In this document: piece after piece, positions 25,214 through 34,317 of the stretch
Numbering within the stretch: the first letter of the stretch is position 1
Layout: every line of letters starts with the position of its first letter
DNA from: UBA935 sp031556725
Lineage (GTDB): Bacteria; Bacillota; Clostridia; Lachnospirales; Lachnospiraceae
Direction of reading: 5' to 3'
Assembly: GCA_031556725.1 (NCBI GenBank)
Contig: JAVBSL010000012.1
Coordinates: forward strand, 1 to 64,000
DNA: 64,000 bases
Notes under the pieces: generated by a model
Databases searched by the model: none
What the model was told of the DNA's origin: nothing
What the model saw: only the letters and a program-made list of their open reading frames with translations
Position numbers and translations under genes: made by a program

Positions 25214-26242
25214 ATGATTATTGTAATGAAACCCCATGCCGCATCTTCAAGTATTGCGGCTGTCACTAAGTATATTGAAGATAACGGTCTGGCCGTTCAT
25301 CTGTCCCACGGAGAAGAAGTGACGATTATCGGTATGGTCGGCGACAAGACCAAACTATCCACCGACAATCTGATTTTATTCGAGGATGTTGACCGCATTA
25401 TGCCGGTAACGGAAAGCTATAAACTGGCCAACCGCAAGTTTCATCCCGAACCTACTGCTGTTCCTGTGGGCAATACTTCCATCGGCCCCGGCACTCTGAC
25501 CATTATGGCCGGCCCCTGTGCGGTGGAAAGCGAAACCCAGTTAATGAAGATTGCCCATGCGGTAAAAGCCTCCGGAGCAACCATCTTACGGGGCGGCGCT
25601 TACAAACCCCGAACCTCTCCCTACTCTTTTCAGGGCTTAGAAGAGGATGGTCTGCGTTATATGCAAAATGCCAAAGCGGAAACCGGTCTTTCCACCATTT
25701 GCGAAGTAGTAAGTCTGGAAGCCATTGAAGCGGCGGTAAAATACATTGATATGATTCAGATCGGTGCCCGCAATATGCAGAATTTTATTCTGCTAAAGGA
25801 AGCCGGTCAGTCCGGACTGCCGGTACTCTTAAAAAGAGGGCTGTGCTCCACCGTTGATGAGTGGCTGAACGCTGCCGAATACATCATTGCCGAAGGAAAT
25901 CCCCACGTAGTCCTGTGTGAACGGGGCATCCGCACCTTTGAAACGGTTACCCGGAATACTTTAGATCTTTCCGCCGTTCCGGTGATGAAGGAAAAGACCC
26001 ATTTACCTGTTATCGTAGACCCTTCACACTCTACCGGTTCCTACAAGTATGTACCGTCCATGGCTAAAGCTGCCGTGGCCTGCGATGCCGACGGACTGAT
26101 GATCGAGGTTCATGACGATCCCGCGCATGCCCTGTCAGACGGACCGCAATCCCTGACTTTTGCCAAATTCGATAAATTGACCAGCGAATTACAACCCTTC
26201 TGTGAATTGGTCGGCCGGCGGTTCGAACGGCCGGCACTGTAA
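25214..26242 (+). CDS. aroF: 3-deoxy-7-phosphoheptulonate (DAHP) synthase
   Basis: 342 residues, type I-beta DAHP synthase: an N-terminal ferredoxin-like regulatory domain (MIIVMKPHAASSSIAAVTKY, about 1-75) and the TIM-barrel catalytic domain with MAGPCAVESETQ, LRGGAYKPRTSPYSFQG, IGARNMQNF, VLLKRG and VDPSHSTGS, which hold the metal and substrate ligands. It joins phosphoenolpyruvate and erythrose 4-phosphate, the first step of aromatic amino acid synthesis. The N-terminal domain in this subgroup can bind tyrosine or phenylalanine for feedback control. First gene of an operon with tyrA. Confidence 0.95.
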   Translation: MIIVMKPHAASSSIAAVTKYIEDNGLAVHLSHGEEVTIIGMVGDKTKLSTDNLILFEDVDRIMPVTESYKLANRKFHPEPTAVPVGNTSIGPGTLTIMAGPCAVESETQLMKIAHAVKASGATILRGGAYKPRTSPYSFQGLEEDGLRYMQNAKAETGLSTICEVVSLEAIEAAVKYIDMIQIGARNMQNFILLKEAGQSGLPVLLKRGLCSTVDEWLNAAEYIIAEGNPHVVLCERGIRTFETVTRNTLDLSAVPVMKEKTHLPVIVDPSHSTGSYKYVPSMAKAAVACDADGLMIEVHDDPAHALSDGPQSLTFAKFDKLTSELQPFCELVGRRFERPAL

Positions 26243-26254
26243 GAAAGGCTTATG

Positions 26255-27355
26255 ATGAATAATATTACTTTTGGTTTTGCCGGATTGGGCTTAATCGGCG
26301 GTTCCATTGCCAAAGCACTGCGAAAAATCAACCCTGATTATATTATTATTGCTTATGATACCAACCCTTCAGCTCTTGATCTGGCTGTAAAAGACGGTGT
26401 GGTGAATCTTGCCGCCAAACATCTTGATAAGACCTTTGAAACCTGTGACTATTTATTTTTATGTGCTCCGGTTTCACATAATGACAACAATTTGTCCAGG
26501 TTAAAAGATTTTTTATCTCCCACCTGCCTGATTACCGATGTGGGAAGCGTTAAAACCCCAATTCAACAGACGGTTTCCAGACTGGGACTGGAACGGCAGT
26601 TTATCGGCGGACATCCCATGACCGGCAGTGAACGCACCGGTTTTGCCAATGCCAAAGCCGGTTTGTTAGAAAATTCCTATTATATTTTAACACCAACTCC
26701 TCAGGTTCCTGCTCCCTGTCTGGAGCAATATAGGGAACTGGTAACAGCTATGGGTGCTCTTCCGCTGATTCTTTCTGCCGAAGAACACGACTATGTTACC
26801 GCGGCGGTCAGTCATCTGCCCCACGTGATTGCCGCCTCTTTGGTACAATTGGTGCGGGACAGTGATTCCTCCGAAGGAATTATGAAAATGATTGCCGCCG
26901 GCGGTTTTAAGGATATTACCCGGATTGCTTCTTCTTCCCCGGCCATGTGGCAGCAAATCTGTCTGAACAACCATACCAACATTTCTTTATTGTTAGAACA
27001 ATTTATAAATGCCTTAACTTCCGTTAACGAAGAAGTTAAAGCATTGAATGAAAGTAAATTATATGATTTTTTTGATGAAGCCAGAAGCTATCGGGATTCT
27101 TTTATCGATGTTTCCAGCGGCCCCATCAAGAAATCCCACTCCATTTATGTGGATATTCCCGATAAAGCCGGAGCCCTTGCTGCTATCGTCACGCTCTTTG
27201 CCGACCATGATATCAATATTAAAAACATCGGTATTTCCCACAACAGAGAGCAGGAAGAAGGAGTTCTTCTGATCGAGTTCTACGATGAAACTTCGGTCAC
27301 GAAATCCGGTCAGCTTTTAGCTTCCGACCATTATACATTCCATATAAAAGGCTAA
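26255..27355 (+). CDS. tyrA: Prephenate dehydrogenase with C-terminal ACT domain
   Basis: About 366 residues. FGFAGLGLIGGSIAKAL is the NAD(P)-binding Gly-rich motif; ITDVGSVKTPI, IGGHPMTGSERTGF and SHLPHVIAASL are TyrA catalytic blocks. An ACT domain (about 295-366, DIPDKAGALAAIVTLFADHD) probably senses tyrosine. It converts prephenate to hydroxyphenylpyruvate for tyrosine. Two ATGs lie side by side at 26252 and 26255; AAAGG favours the second by spacing. It follows aroF by 12 bases. Its last 59 bases overlap the 3' end of the opposing VanZ-like gene. Confidence 0.94.
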   Translation: MNNITFGFAGLGLIGGSIAKALRKINPDYIIIAYDTNPSALDLAVKDGVVNLAAKHLDKTFETCDYLFLCAPVSHNDNNLSRLKDFLSPTCLITDVGSVKTPIQQTVSRLGLERQFIGGHPMTGSERTGFANAKAGLLENSYYILTPTPQVPAPCLEQYRELVTAMGALPLILSAEEHDYVTAAVSHLPHVIAASLVQLVRDSDSSEGIMKMIAAGGFKDITRIASSSPAMWQQICLNNHTNISLLLEQFINALTSVNEEVKALNESKLYDFFDEARSYRDSFIDVSSGPIKKSHSIYVDIPDKAGALAAIVTLFADHDINIKNIGISHNREQEEGVLLIEFYDETSVTKSGQLLASDHYTFHIKG

Positions 27356-27818
27356 GCAGCAGCATGCCGACAAGGCATCCTGTGCTGTCAATGCAGACAT
27401 CCCACAGACTGCTGAATCTCCCGGGAACAAAATATTGATGAAACTCATCCATAGCCGCTAATGCAGCAACAAAAAGGAACGAACAAGCCGTTCCTTTTTT
27501 ATTTCTCATATTCCAGCAAATCGCAATACTGTACGTCAAAAATCCCAGCAGCGCATATTCGGAAAAATGTGCCGTTTTCCTGACAATTCCATCCAGCCGG
27601 TCCATTTGTTCCGGTGAATCACTAAACGGCAGATCAAGGTTAAATACCCGTTCCATCAGACGAACAATGTATTCGGTCACCGACATACTCTGCGCTTCGG
27701 ATATTTCTGCATTTGCACTGGAAAACTCAAATATCTGCATATATACCAGCACGATCAAAATCACCACGATAACCGTATATATTTGTTTACTTATTTGTTT
27801 ACTTATTTTTTTACTCAT
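27297..27818 (-). CDS. VanZ-like membrane protein
   Basis: About 173 residues, with four predicted helices. HFSEYALLGFLTYSIAI and DEFHQYFVPGRFSSLWDVC are the VanZ family blocks; VanZ in Enterococcus gives low-level teicoplanin resistance, but chromosomal relatives have no settled role. The ATG overlaps the upstream PilZ stop (ATGAGTAA). A 12-bp unit is repeated twice at the 5' end and encodes ISKQISKQ. The 3' end runs 59 bases into tyrA on the opposite strand, so both genes share those bases. Confidence 0.85.
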   Translation of the reverse strand: MSKKISKQISKQIYTVIVVILIVLVYMQIFEFSSANAEISEAQSMSVTEYIVRLMERVFNLDLPFSDSPEQMDRLDGIVRKTAHFSEYALLGFLTYSIAICWNMRNKKGTACSFLFVAALAAMDEFHQYFVPGRFSSLWDVCIDSTGCLVGMLLLSLLYGMYNGRKLKADRIS

Positions 27819-28161
27819 CACCTAATTCTCTGGTTGTCTGTTCTACGGTATTATAAACTTCTATTCTTGACGAATCAATCTCCGGCATACCTACAAAAAA
27901 AGCACCATAATCATATAAATCGTTAATCTTCTCAATTCTGGTGATTTCCAGAAACGCATGGATAACTTCTCTGGTCCAGATTCTCAGGTAGGATTCATAA
28001 ACTGCTCCGATAGCAAGTGCCTTATCACAGGAAAATCCTATGCCTGACTTTGAAACATCAATAATGTCAATAAATACTTCTTCGCCGTCTTCTTCATCAA
28101 TCCGCTTAATAACCAATCTGGATTCCAGTTCTCTTCTGGCGCCTCTTCTTCTCTCTTCCAT
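27811..28161 (-). CDS. PilZ domain protein, c-di-GMP-binding candidate
   Basis: 116 residues. The N-terminal RRRGARRELES matches the PilZ RxxxR motif and DVSKSGIGFSCD matches (D/N)xSxxG, the two stretches that bind c-di-GMP. The rest is the beta barrel (VYESYLRIWTREVIHAFLEI). It would report c-di-GMP levels to a partner; the target is not visible. It is translationally coupled to the VanZ-like gene. The diguanylate cyclase at 61.1-62.4 kb may supply its ligand. Confidence 0.83.
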   Translation of the reverse strand: MEERRRGARRELESRLVIKRIDEEDGEEVFIDIIDVSKSGIGFSCDKALAIGAVYESYLRIWTREVIHAFLEITRIEKINDLYDYGAFFVGMPEIDSSRIEVYNTVEQTTRELGDE

Positions 28162-28208
28162 ATGTTTATCCTTTCCTGTGTAAGCCTGTTTTTCCCCTTA
28201 ATCATATA

Positions 28209-29288
28209 CTATTCCGTTTTTTTTGTAAAGCTATCTGTTAGAAAAGTTGCATCACCAAAACTAAAGAAGCGGTATTTTTCTTTAATTGCCGTTTCGTAGG
28301 CTGTCAATACATGTTCTCGCCCGGCCAAAGCCGACACCAGCATCATCAAAGTGGATTCCGGCAAATGAAAATTAGTGATCAGACAGTCCATTACCTTAAA
28401 CCGATATCCCGGATAAATAAAAATTTCCGTATCACCGCAGCATTCTTCCAGATAGATTCCGCTCTGCACACCTTTTTCCAAGGCTGCGCTTTCAATCGTC
28501 CGGCAGCTGGTAGTACCTACGCAAATGACTCGTCCGCCGGATTGTTTGGCCTCATTAATTGTGGCCGCGGCTTCTGCGGTAATCTGAAAATACTCGGAAT
28601 GCATATGGTGCTCTAAGACATTTTCCACTTTCACCGGCCGGAAGGTCCCTAGTCCTACATGTAGAGTTACATAGGCAATCTTCACGCCTTTTTCTTCAAT
28701 TGCCTTTAAAAGTTCTTCCGTAAAATGCAGTCCCGCCGTGGGTGCTGCCGCTGAACCGTCATATTTGGCATATACTGTCTGGTAACGGTTCTTATCCTGT
28801 AGTTTATGGGTTATGTAAGGGGGCAGGGGCATTTCTCCTAAACCATCCAATACCTCTTCGAAGATTCCATTATAGGTAAATTGAATCAGGCGGTTGCCAT
28901 CTGCTTCTACCGCCAAAACCTTTCCGGTAAGAAGGCCGTCTCCGAAACTCAACTGAGTTCCGGGCTTAGCCTTTTTCCCCGGTTTCACCAAGGTTTCCCA
29001 GATATCATCCGGTCTTCTTTTCAGAAGCAATACCTCAATAACCGCGCCGGTATCGGTTTTAATCCCCATTAATCTTGCCGGCAGTACTCTGGTATTATTT
29101 AAAACCAGACAATCTCCGGGATACAGGTAATCAATAATATTTCGAAAAACTTCGTGTTTGATTTCTCCGTTGCTCTTATCCATCATCAGCAACCGTGAGG
29201 AGGAGCGATCGGTCAGAGGATCCTGGGCAATCAGCTCCGCCGGCAGATCAAAATAAAAATCCGAGGTTTTCCAGTTTGCTTCCGGCAT
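28209..29288 (-). CDS. queA: S-adenosylmethionine:tRNA ribosyltransferase-isomerase
   Basis: 359 residues with the QueA blocks KTSDFYFDLPAELIAQDP, GDCLVLNNTRVLPARLMG, APTAGLHFTEELL, VGLGTFRPV and LITNFHLPESTLMMLVSA. It transfers and rearranges the ribosyl part of SAM onto 7-aminomethyl-7-deazaguanine in tRNA to form epoxyqueuosine. Start ATG shares one base with the stop of the aminopeptidase gene (TAATG) and has GGGAGTGG upstream, so translation is coupled. No other queuosine genes are in the window. Confidence 0.97.
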   Translation of the reverse strand: MPEANWKTSDFYFDLPAELIAQDPLTDRSSSRLLMMDKSNGEIKHEVFRNIIDYLYPGDCLVLNNTRVLPARLMGIKTDTGAVIEVLLLKRRPDDIWETLVKPGKKAKPGTQLSFGDGLLTGKVLAVEADGNRLIQFTYNGIFEEVLDGLGEMPLPPYITHKLQDKNRYQTVYAKYDGSAAAPTAGLHFTEELLKAIEEKGVKIAYVTLHVGLGTFRPVKVENVLEHHMHSEYFQITAEAAATINEAKQSGGRVICVGTTSCRTIESAALEKGVQSGIYLEECCGDTEIFIYPGYRFKVMDCLITNFHLPESTLMMLVSALAGREHVLTAYETAIKEKYRFFSFGDATFLTDSFTKKTE

Positions 29289-30709
29289 TACAAATCCACT
29301 CCCTTTAAAAAGGCTACGTATCCTCGCTTGGATTCATAGATATCAGCTTTACTGGTAGCCTCCCAGGGGGCATGCATATTCATCACCGCAACGCCGCTGT
29401 CGATCACATTCATTCCGTAAAGAGCCAGAATATAGGCAATGGTACCGCCGCCGCCAGCATCCACCTTGCCCAGTTCTGCTGTTTGGAAGTGAATATCTTC
29501 TTTTTCAAAAACCTTTCTGATATGAGCCAGATATTCCGCATTGGCATCATTGGAACCGGTTTTCCCCCGAGCTCCGGTAAATTTGTTGAAGACCATACCG
29601 GCGCCCAGATAAGCCACATTCTTTTTCTCAAAATTCGCTTTATATAAAGGATCATAAGCACCGCTTACATCGGAAGAAAGCATACAGGAAGCAGCCAGAC
29701 ATCTGCGCAGATTCAATTCGCTGTACTCACCGGTCAGGTTCATTACTTCCGCCACAGCATTTTCGAAGAAACGGGACTGCATACCGGTTGCCCCGATGCT
29801 GCCCACCTCTTCCTTATCAACCAAAATGCAGCATGCTGTACGGTCAGCTTTTTCCACCTCCAGCATGGCCTCCAGGGAAGCAAAAGCACACACCCGGTCA
29901 TCCTGTCCGTAGCCCAGGATCAGGCTTCGATCCAGACCGGCTTCTCTGGCTTTACCGGCCGGTACCACTTCCAGTTCGGCGGAAATAAAATCTTCTTCTT
30001 CCACATCATAAGTTTCCTTAAGTATATTAAGAATCCCTTTCTTTACCGCATCCTTGGCAGGTTCTGCTTTTTCCTCTTCCACTTGATCCTTTGGATTTAA
30101 CAGCAGGGGCTTATTGCCGATAACGATATCCAAAGCCTCTCCCTCAATCACTTTGTTGGCCTTCTTTTCCAACTGTTCCTGCGCCAGATGAATCAACAAA
30201 TCCGACACAAAAAACACAGGGTCATCTTCATTTTCACCAATATTGATTTCAATGGTAGTTCCGTCTTTCTTCACCATCACTCCGTGAAGTGCCAATGGAA
30301 TAGTAACCCACTGATACTTTTTCACACCACCATAATAATGGGTATCCAGATAAGCAATCCCGTCCTCTTCATACAACGGGTTCTGCTTAATATCCAAGCG
30401 CGGGGAATCAATATGCGCACCTAAAATGTTCATACCCGCACTTAACGGCTGCTGGCCGATCCGAAACATGGCAATTGATTTATTCATCCACACATAATAA
30501 ACCTTATCCCCAACCTGCAGCTTCTCACCATCTTTCATCAGCTTCTGCAATTCCCGATAACCCGCCTTTTCAATGGTATTGACAATCGTATCGATACATT
30601 CCCTTTCAGTCTTTCCATTATCCAAAAACTCTCTGTATTTCCCCGAAAAAACCTCCAGTTCCTTTAACTGCTTACTATTATAAGTTTCCCAAATATTTCT
30701 TTTCTCCAT
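29288..30709 (-). CDS. M18-family aminopeptidase
   Basis: About 473 residues. MNILGAHIDSPRLDIKQNP has the first zinc His and Asp, VDKEEVGSIGATGM the catalytic Glu pair, SDVSGAYDPLYK another metal Asp, and NMHAPWEATSKADIYES the last zinc His. M18 enzymes remove N-terminal residues, often acidic ones, from peptides as large cytoplasmic dodecamers. The ATG at 30709 follows AAAGGAG by four bases; a longer frame to 30763 crosses two hairpins and is not credible. The start region can form two mutually exclusive hairpins. Co-transcribed with queA. Confidence 0.92.
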   Translation of the reverse strand: MEKRNIWETYNSKQLKELEVFSGKYREFLDNGKTERECIDTIVNTIEKAGYRELQKLMKDGEKLQVGDKVYYVWMNKSIAMFRIGQQPLSAGMNILGAHIDSPRLDIKQNPLYEEDGIAYLDTHYYGGVKKYQWVTIPLALHGVMVKKDGTTIEINIGENEDDPVFFVSDLLIHLAQEQLEKKANKVIEGEALDIVIGNKPLLLNPKDQVEEEKAEPAKDAVKKGILNILKETYDVEEEDFISAELEVVPAGKAREAGLDRSLILGYGQDDRVCAFASLEAMLEVEKADRTACCILVDKEEVGSIGATGMQSRFFENAVAEVMNLTGEYSELNLRRCLAASCMLSSDVSGAYDPLYKANFEKKNVAYLGAGMVFNKFTGARGKTGSNDANAEYLAHIRKVFEKEDIHFQTAELGKVDAGGGGTIAYILALYGMNVIDSGVAVMNMHAPWEATSKADIYESKRGYVAFLKGVDL

Positions 30710-30743
30710 TCTTCTCCTTTCAGAAGAATGCTCCGCATTCTTC
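30707..30743 (-). promoter_or_regulatory. Switch-like leader: two mutually exclusive hairpins at the aminopeptidase start
   Basis: In minus-strand RNA order: GAAGAATGC (30743-30735 complement region), loop GGA, GCATTCTTC, then T-GAAAGG-A, GAAGAATG ending at the start codon. The middle CATTCTTC can pair with the copy before it (9 bp, triloop) or with the copy after it (9 bp, loop GAAAGG), and the second option buries the ATG. This A-A'-A layout is that of a translational switch. Confidence 0.5.
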
Positions 30744-30744
30744 C

Positions 30745-30803
30745 AGACGAAACATAGTTGCACTCAGGCGCAGTCCTCTGCGCCCTAGCGCAACTTTTCG
30801 TCT
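30745..30803 (-). other. Nested palindrome between pheT and the aminopeptidase gene
   Basis: Outer arms AGACGAAA/TTTCGTCT, middle GTTGC/GCAAC, inner GGCGCAG/CTGCGCC form one long stacked hairpin three bases after the pheT stop. No T-tract follows on the minus strand, so it may slow or protect the transcript 3' end rather than end it. Confidence 0.65.
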
Positions 30804-30805
30804 TA

Positions 30806-33226
30806 TTATTTTCTAAGTTCGATTCCCATGCCTTCCAATCCGTTCAAAATCTTCTTCATAGCACCTGTCACATCAGCTTCTTCCAGGGTTCGGTCCTTGG
30901 CCCGGAAAGAAATAGCATAAGCAATCGACTTAAAGCCTTCTTTAATCTGCTCACCTTCATAAATATCAAACAGGTGATAGCTTTCCAGGATCTTTCCGCC
31001 TCTTTGCTCAATCATCTCTTCAATCTGTCCGGCCAAAATCTGTTTCGGCACTACCATACTGATATCCCTTAATACCGCCGGATATTTGGCGATTCCTTCG
31101 TATTTCCTGCCAAAACTGGCCAGGGGAACGATTGCCGGCATATCCAGAACCGCAACATAGACCTTGGTTCCGATATCATAATTATCACATACTTCGGGAT
31201 GCACTTCTCCCAAAAATCCGATAGTTTCTTTTCCATATGAAATCTGCGCCTGCCGGCCGGGATGTAAGAACGGCTTGCCGCCTTCCGGCTGATAAGTTAC
31301 CTTCTGTTTCATACCGATACTCTCTAAAAACTCTTCTACCACACCTTTCATGGTAAAGAAATCACCTTCACCGTACATTCCAAGTGTGAACTGCATTCTC
31401 TCATCAGGCAGTTCTGCCATCGGCAGGGCCTTCGGAAGATAAATATTCCCCAGTTCATAAAGACGGACATCTTTGTTTCTGCGATTATAATTGGTTGCCA
31501 GCGATGTCATCATACCATTTAAAGAAACCGTTCGCATAATCGAGAAATCTTCTCCTAAAGGATTGGAAATCACTACTGCTTTTCGCAAATCGGAATCTTC
31601 CGGAATCAGCAGCTTATCATATACTTTGGGACTTTCAAAGGAATAACTCATGCCCTGTGAAAATCCGCAATACTCGGCAATATCTCTGGCTTTTTCTTCA
31701 ATCCGCAGCTTAAAGGAAAGCTTTCCGGTGGTTGCTTCACCGGTGGGCAAAGTGGTGGGGATCTTATCATAACCGTAAAATCTTGCCACTTCCTCGGCAA
31801 TATCGGCAAAGCCTTCGATATCCTGGCGGAAGGAGGGTATTATAATCTCATTGGAGCTCTCTTCATATTCTAAATCTAACATCCGGAAAATGAAAAGCAT
31901 TTCTTCTCCGGACACATTTGTCCCCAGAAGCCGGTTGATTTTCTCCGGTTCAAAAGGAATTCTTACCTTCTCTTTTAAGGGCGCACATACATCAATCTCA
32001 CCACTGACCACCTCACCGCAGCCTAATTCCTGAATAAGCTGGCAGGCCCGGTCAATCGCACCTTTGGCATTGTAGGGATCCAGACCCTTTTCAAACTTAC
32101 CGGAAGCATCGGTGCGAATACCGATCCGTTTGGCAGACTTCCGGATATTGGGGCCGTTAAAAGTAGCGGACTCAAAAACCACCGTTTTCACTTCATCGGT
32201 AATCTTGGAATTGTCACCACCCATAATACCGGCGATACCGATTTCCTTTTCCGCATCACAGATCATCAGCACTTCACTGTCCATCTTCCTGGTCTGACCA
32301 TCCAGGGTGACAAATTCATCCCCGTCCTTGGCCCGGCGAACAATAATCTTATGACCGGCAATGGTATCCAGATCAAAAGCATGCATGGGCTGGCCGTATT
32401 CTTCCATGACATAGTTGGTAATATCCACCAGATTGTTGATGGGACGGATACCGCTGGCTGCCAATCGTCTCTGCATCCACTGGGGTGATGGACCGATTTT
32501 AATATTGGTACATACCCTGGCAATGTAACGGGAACATAAATCGGGATCTTTTACTTCCACATCTATATAATCTTTAACATTTTCCCCGTTTTCTTCTACT
32601 TTTATTACGGGCGGACAAAAAGGCTTCCGGAAAGTGGCAGCCGCTTCTCTGGCAATCCCCAGAACACTGTAGCAATCCACCCGGTTAGAAGTGATCTCAT
32701 ATTCAAAAACCGTATCCCGCAGTCCCAGTGCAGCCACTGCGTCCCCGCCTACCTCGGCAGTTTCCGGCAGGATATAGATGCCGCTTTCGGGAGCTTCCGG
32801 ATACATATTCCGGTCGGAACCCAATTCCTCGATGGAACACATCATCCCTTGTGAGGGCACGCCACGCAGCTGTCCGGCCTTGATTTCAATTCCCTCTTCC
32901 GGCAGGGGACCGCCATCATGACCTCCGGCTACTTTACCGCCATCCAATACTACCGGCACCTTATCCCCTTCTTTGACATTCGGTGCACCGGTAACAATCT
33001 GAATCATTTCGCTGCCGATATCTACCTGACATACGATCAGTTTATCCGCATCGGGATGCCGCTCAATTTTTTTGATCTGTCCGATCACTATTTTTTCCAG
33101 GTTTTTATCCAACCGTTCATAGCCTTCCACCTTGGTGCCTGAAAGGGTCATTGCATCACAATATTCCTGATCGGTACAGGATAAATCCGGTACATATGCT
33201 TTAATCCATGATAATGCTGTATTCAT
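30806..33226 (-). CDS. pheT: Phenylalanyl-tRNA synthetase beta subunit
   Basis: 806 residues. Domain order is the usual one: B1 and tRNA-binding fold (IGQIKKIERHPDADKLIVCQ), B3/B4 (RYIARVCTNIKIGPSPQWMQ), B5 (KIIVPSFRQDIEGFADIAEE-like block), and the C-terminal anticodon-binding domain (YPAVLRDISMVVPK to YAISFRAKDRTLEEADV). With pheS it forms the alpha2-beta2 enzyme. ATG at 33226 chosen; a TTG two codons earlier is possible, with AAAGGAG upstream of both. Downstream of pheS by 41 bases and under the same T-box. Confidence 0.97.
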   Translation of the reverse strand: MNTALSWIKAYVPDLSCTDQEYCDAMTLSGTKVEGYERLDKNLEKIVIGQIKKIERHPDADKLIVCQVDIGSEMIQIVTGAPNVKEGDKVPVVLDGGKVAGGHDGGPLPEEGIEIKAGQLRGVPSQGMMCSIEELGSDRNMYPEAPESGIYILPETAEVGGDAVAALGLRDTVFEYEITSNRVDCYSVLGIAREAAATFRKPFCPPVIKVEENGENVKDYIDVEVKDPDLCSRYIARVCTNIKIGPSPQWMQRRLAASGIRPINNLVDITNYVMEEYGQPMHAFDLDTIAGHKIIVRRAKDGDEFVTLDGQTRKMDSEVLMICDAEKEIGIAGIMGGDNSKITDEVKTVVFESATFNGPNIRKSAKRIGIRTDASGKFEKGLDPYNAKGAIDRACQLIQELGCGEVVSGEIDVCAPLKEKVRIPFEPEKINRLLGTNVSGEEMLFIFRMLDLEYEESSNEIIIPSFRQDIEGFADIAEEVARFYGYDKIPTTLPTGEATTGKLSFKLRIEEKARDIAEYCGFSQGMSYSFESPKVYDKLLIPEDSDLRKAVVISNPLGEDFSIMRTVSLNGMMTSLATNYNRRNKDVRLYELGNIYLPKALPMAELPDERMQFTLGMYGEGDFFTMKGVVEEFLESIGMKQKVTYQPEGGKPFLHPGRQAQISYGKETIGFLGEVHPEVCDNYDIGTKVYVAVLDMPAIVPLASFGRKYEGIAKYPAVLRDISMVVPKQILAGQIEEMIEQRGGKILESYHLFDIYEGEQIKEGFKSIAYAISFRAKDRTLEEADVTGAMKKILNGLEGMGIELRK

Positions 33227-33267
33227 AATCAATTATCTCCTTTTTCTCTCTATTTAGACCTTACAAA

Positions 33268-34287
33268 CTAGAATTGTTTTAAAAACCGAATGTCATTTTC
33301 ATACAGCAGACGCATGTCATCGATTTCGTATTTCAGCAAAGCGATTCGTTCCAAACCTACGCCAAAGGCAAATCCGGAATATTCTTCGGGGTCAATGCCG
33401 CTCATTTTAAGTACCCGGGGGTGTACCATTCCACAGCCCAGGATTTCGATCCAGCCGGAGCCTTTACAGAAACGGCAGCCCTTGCCGCCGCATTTAAAGC
33501 AGGTCACATCCACCTCCGCACTGGGTTCCGTAAACGGGAAATGATGGGGACGGAATTTCACCTTAGTTTCCGCACCGAATAATTCTTTTGCAAACTCGGC
33601 CAAGGTTCCCTTTAAGTCGGCAAAAGTAATATTTTTATCAATAACCAGTCCTTCTATCTGATGAAAGGAAGGGGAATGGGTGGCATCCACTTCATCGGAA
33701 CGGAATACCCGGCCCGGAGCAAGGATTCTGATGGGAAGCTTGCCCTTTTCCATTTCCCGCACCTGAACCGGTGAGGTCTGGGTTCTTAAGACAATATCTT
33801 CATTAACATAAAAGGTATCCTGCTCATCTTTGGCGGGATGATCAGCGGGAATATTCAGTGCCTCGAAGTTATAGTAATCCTTTTCCACTTCCGGTCCTTC
33901 CACAACTTCATAACCCATACCGATAAAAATCCGCTCTACCTCTTCCAGGGCAATGGTGTTGGGGTGACGATGACCCAGTTTTTCCTTCTTTGCCGGCAAG
34001 GTCACATCGATGACTTCACTTTTCATCCTGGCTTCCCGAAGAGCTCTTTCCATTTTCTTTTTAGCACTCTCCAAAACCTTTTCAATTTCTTCTCTGGCCT
34101 CATTGACCATCTGTCCGACCTTGGGGCGGTCCTCTGCCGATACATCCTTCATGCTCTTTAATACAGCGGTAAGTTCACCTTTTTTACCCAAATAATTGAT
34201 TCGGATTTCATTCAGCTTTTCCAAGCCGTTACTTTCTTCAATTTGTTTCAATGCTTCCGCTTTGATTTGTTCCAACTTTTCTTTCAT
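33268..34287 (-). CDS. pheS: Phenylalanyl-tRNA synthetase alpha subunit
   Basis: 339 residues: an N-terminal coiled-coil arm (about 1-90) and the class II catalytic core with GHRHPNTIALEEVERIFIGM, RTQTSPVQVREM, RILAPGRVFRSDEVDATHSP, FHQIEGLV, and SGFAFGVGLERIALLKYEIDD (motifs 1-3). It attaches phenylalanine to tRNA-Phe with pheT. AAGGAGAG precedes the ATG. The leader is a Phe-specific T-box, so expression rises when charged tRNA-Phe is scarce. Confidence 0.98.
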   Translation of the reverse strand: MKEKLEQIKAEALKQIEESNGLEKLNEIRINYLGKKGELTAVLKSMKDVSAEDRPKVGQMVNEAREEIEKVLESAKKKMERALREARMKSEVIDVTLPAKKEKLGHRHPNTIALEEVERIFIGMGYEVVEGPEVEKDYYNFEALNIPADHPAKDEQDTFYVNEDIVLRTQTSPVQVREMEKGKLPIRILAPGRVFRSDEVDATHSPSFHQIEGLVIDKNITFADLKGTLAEFAKELFGAETKVKFRPHHFPFTEPSAEVDVTCFKCGGKGCRFCKGSGWIEILGCGMVHPRVLKMSGIDPEEYSGFAFGVGLERIALLKYEIDDMRLLYENDIRFLKQF

Positions 34288-34317
34288 GGTTTCTCTCCTT
34301 TTCAGATAATAGAATTA

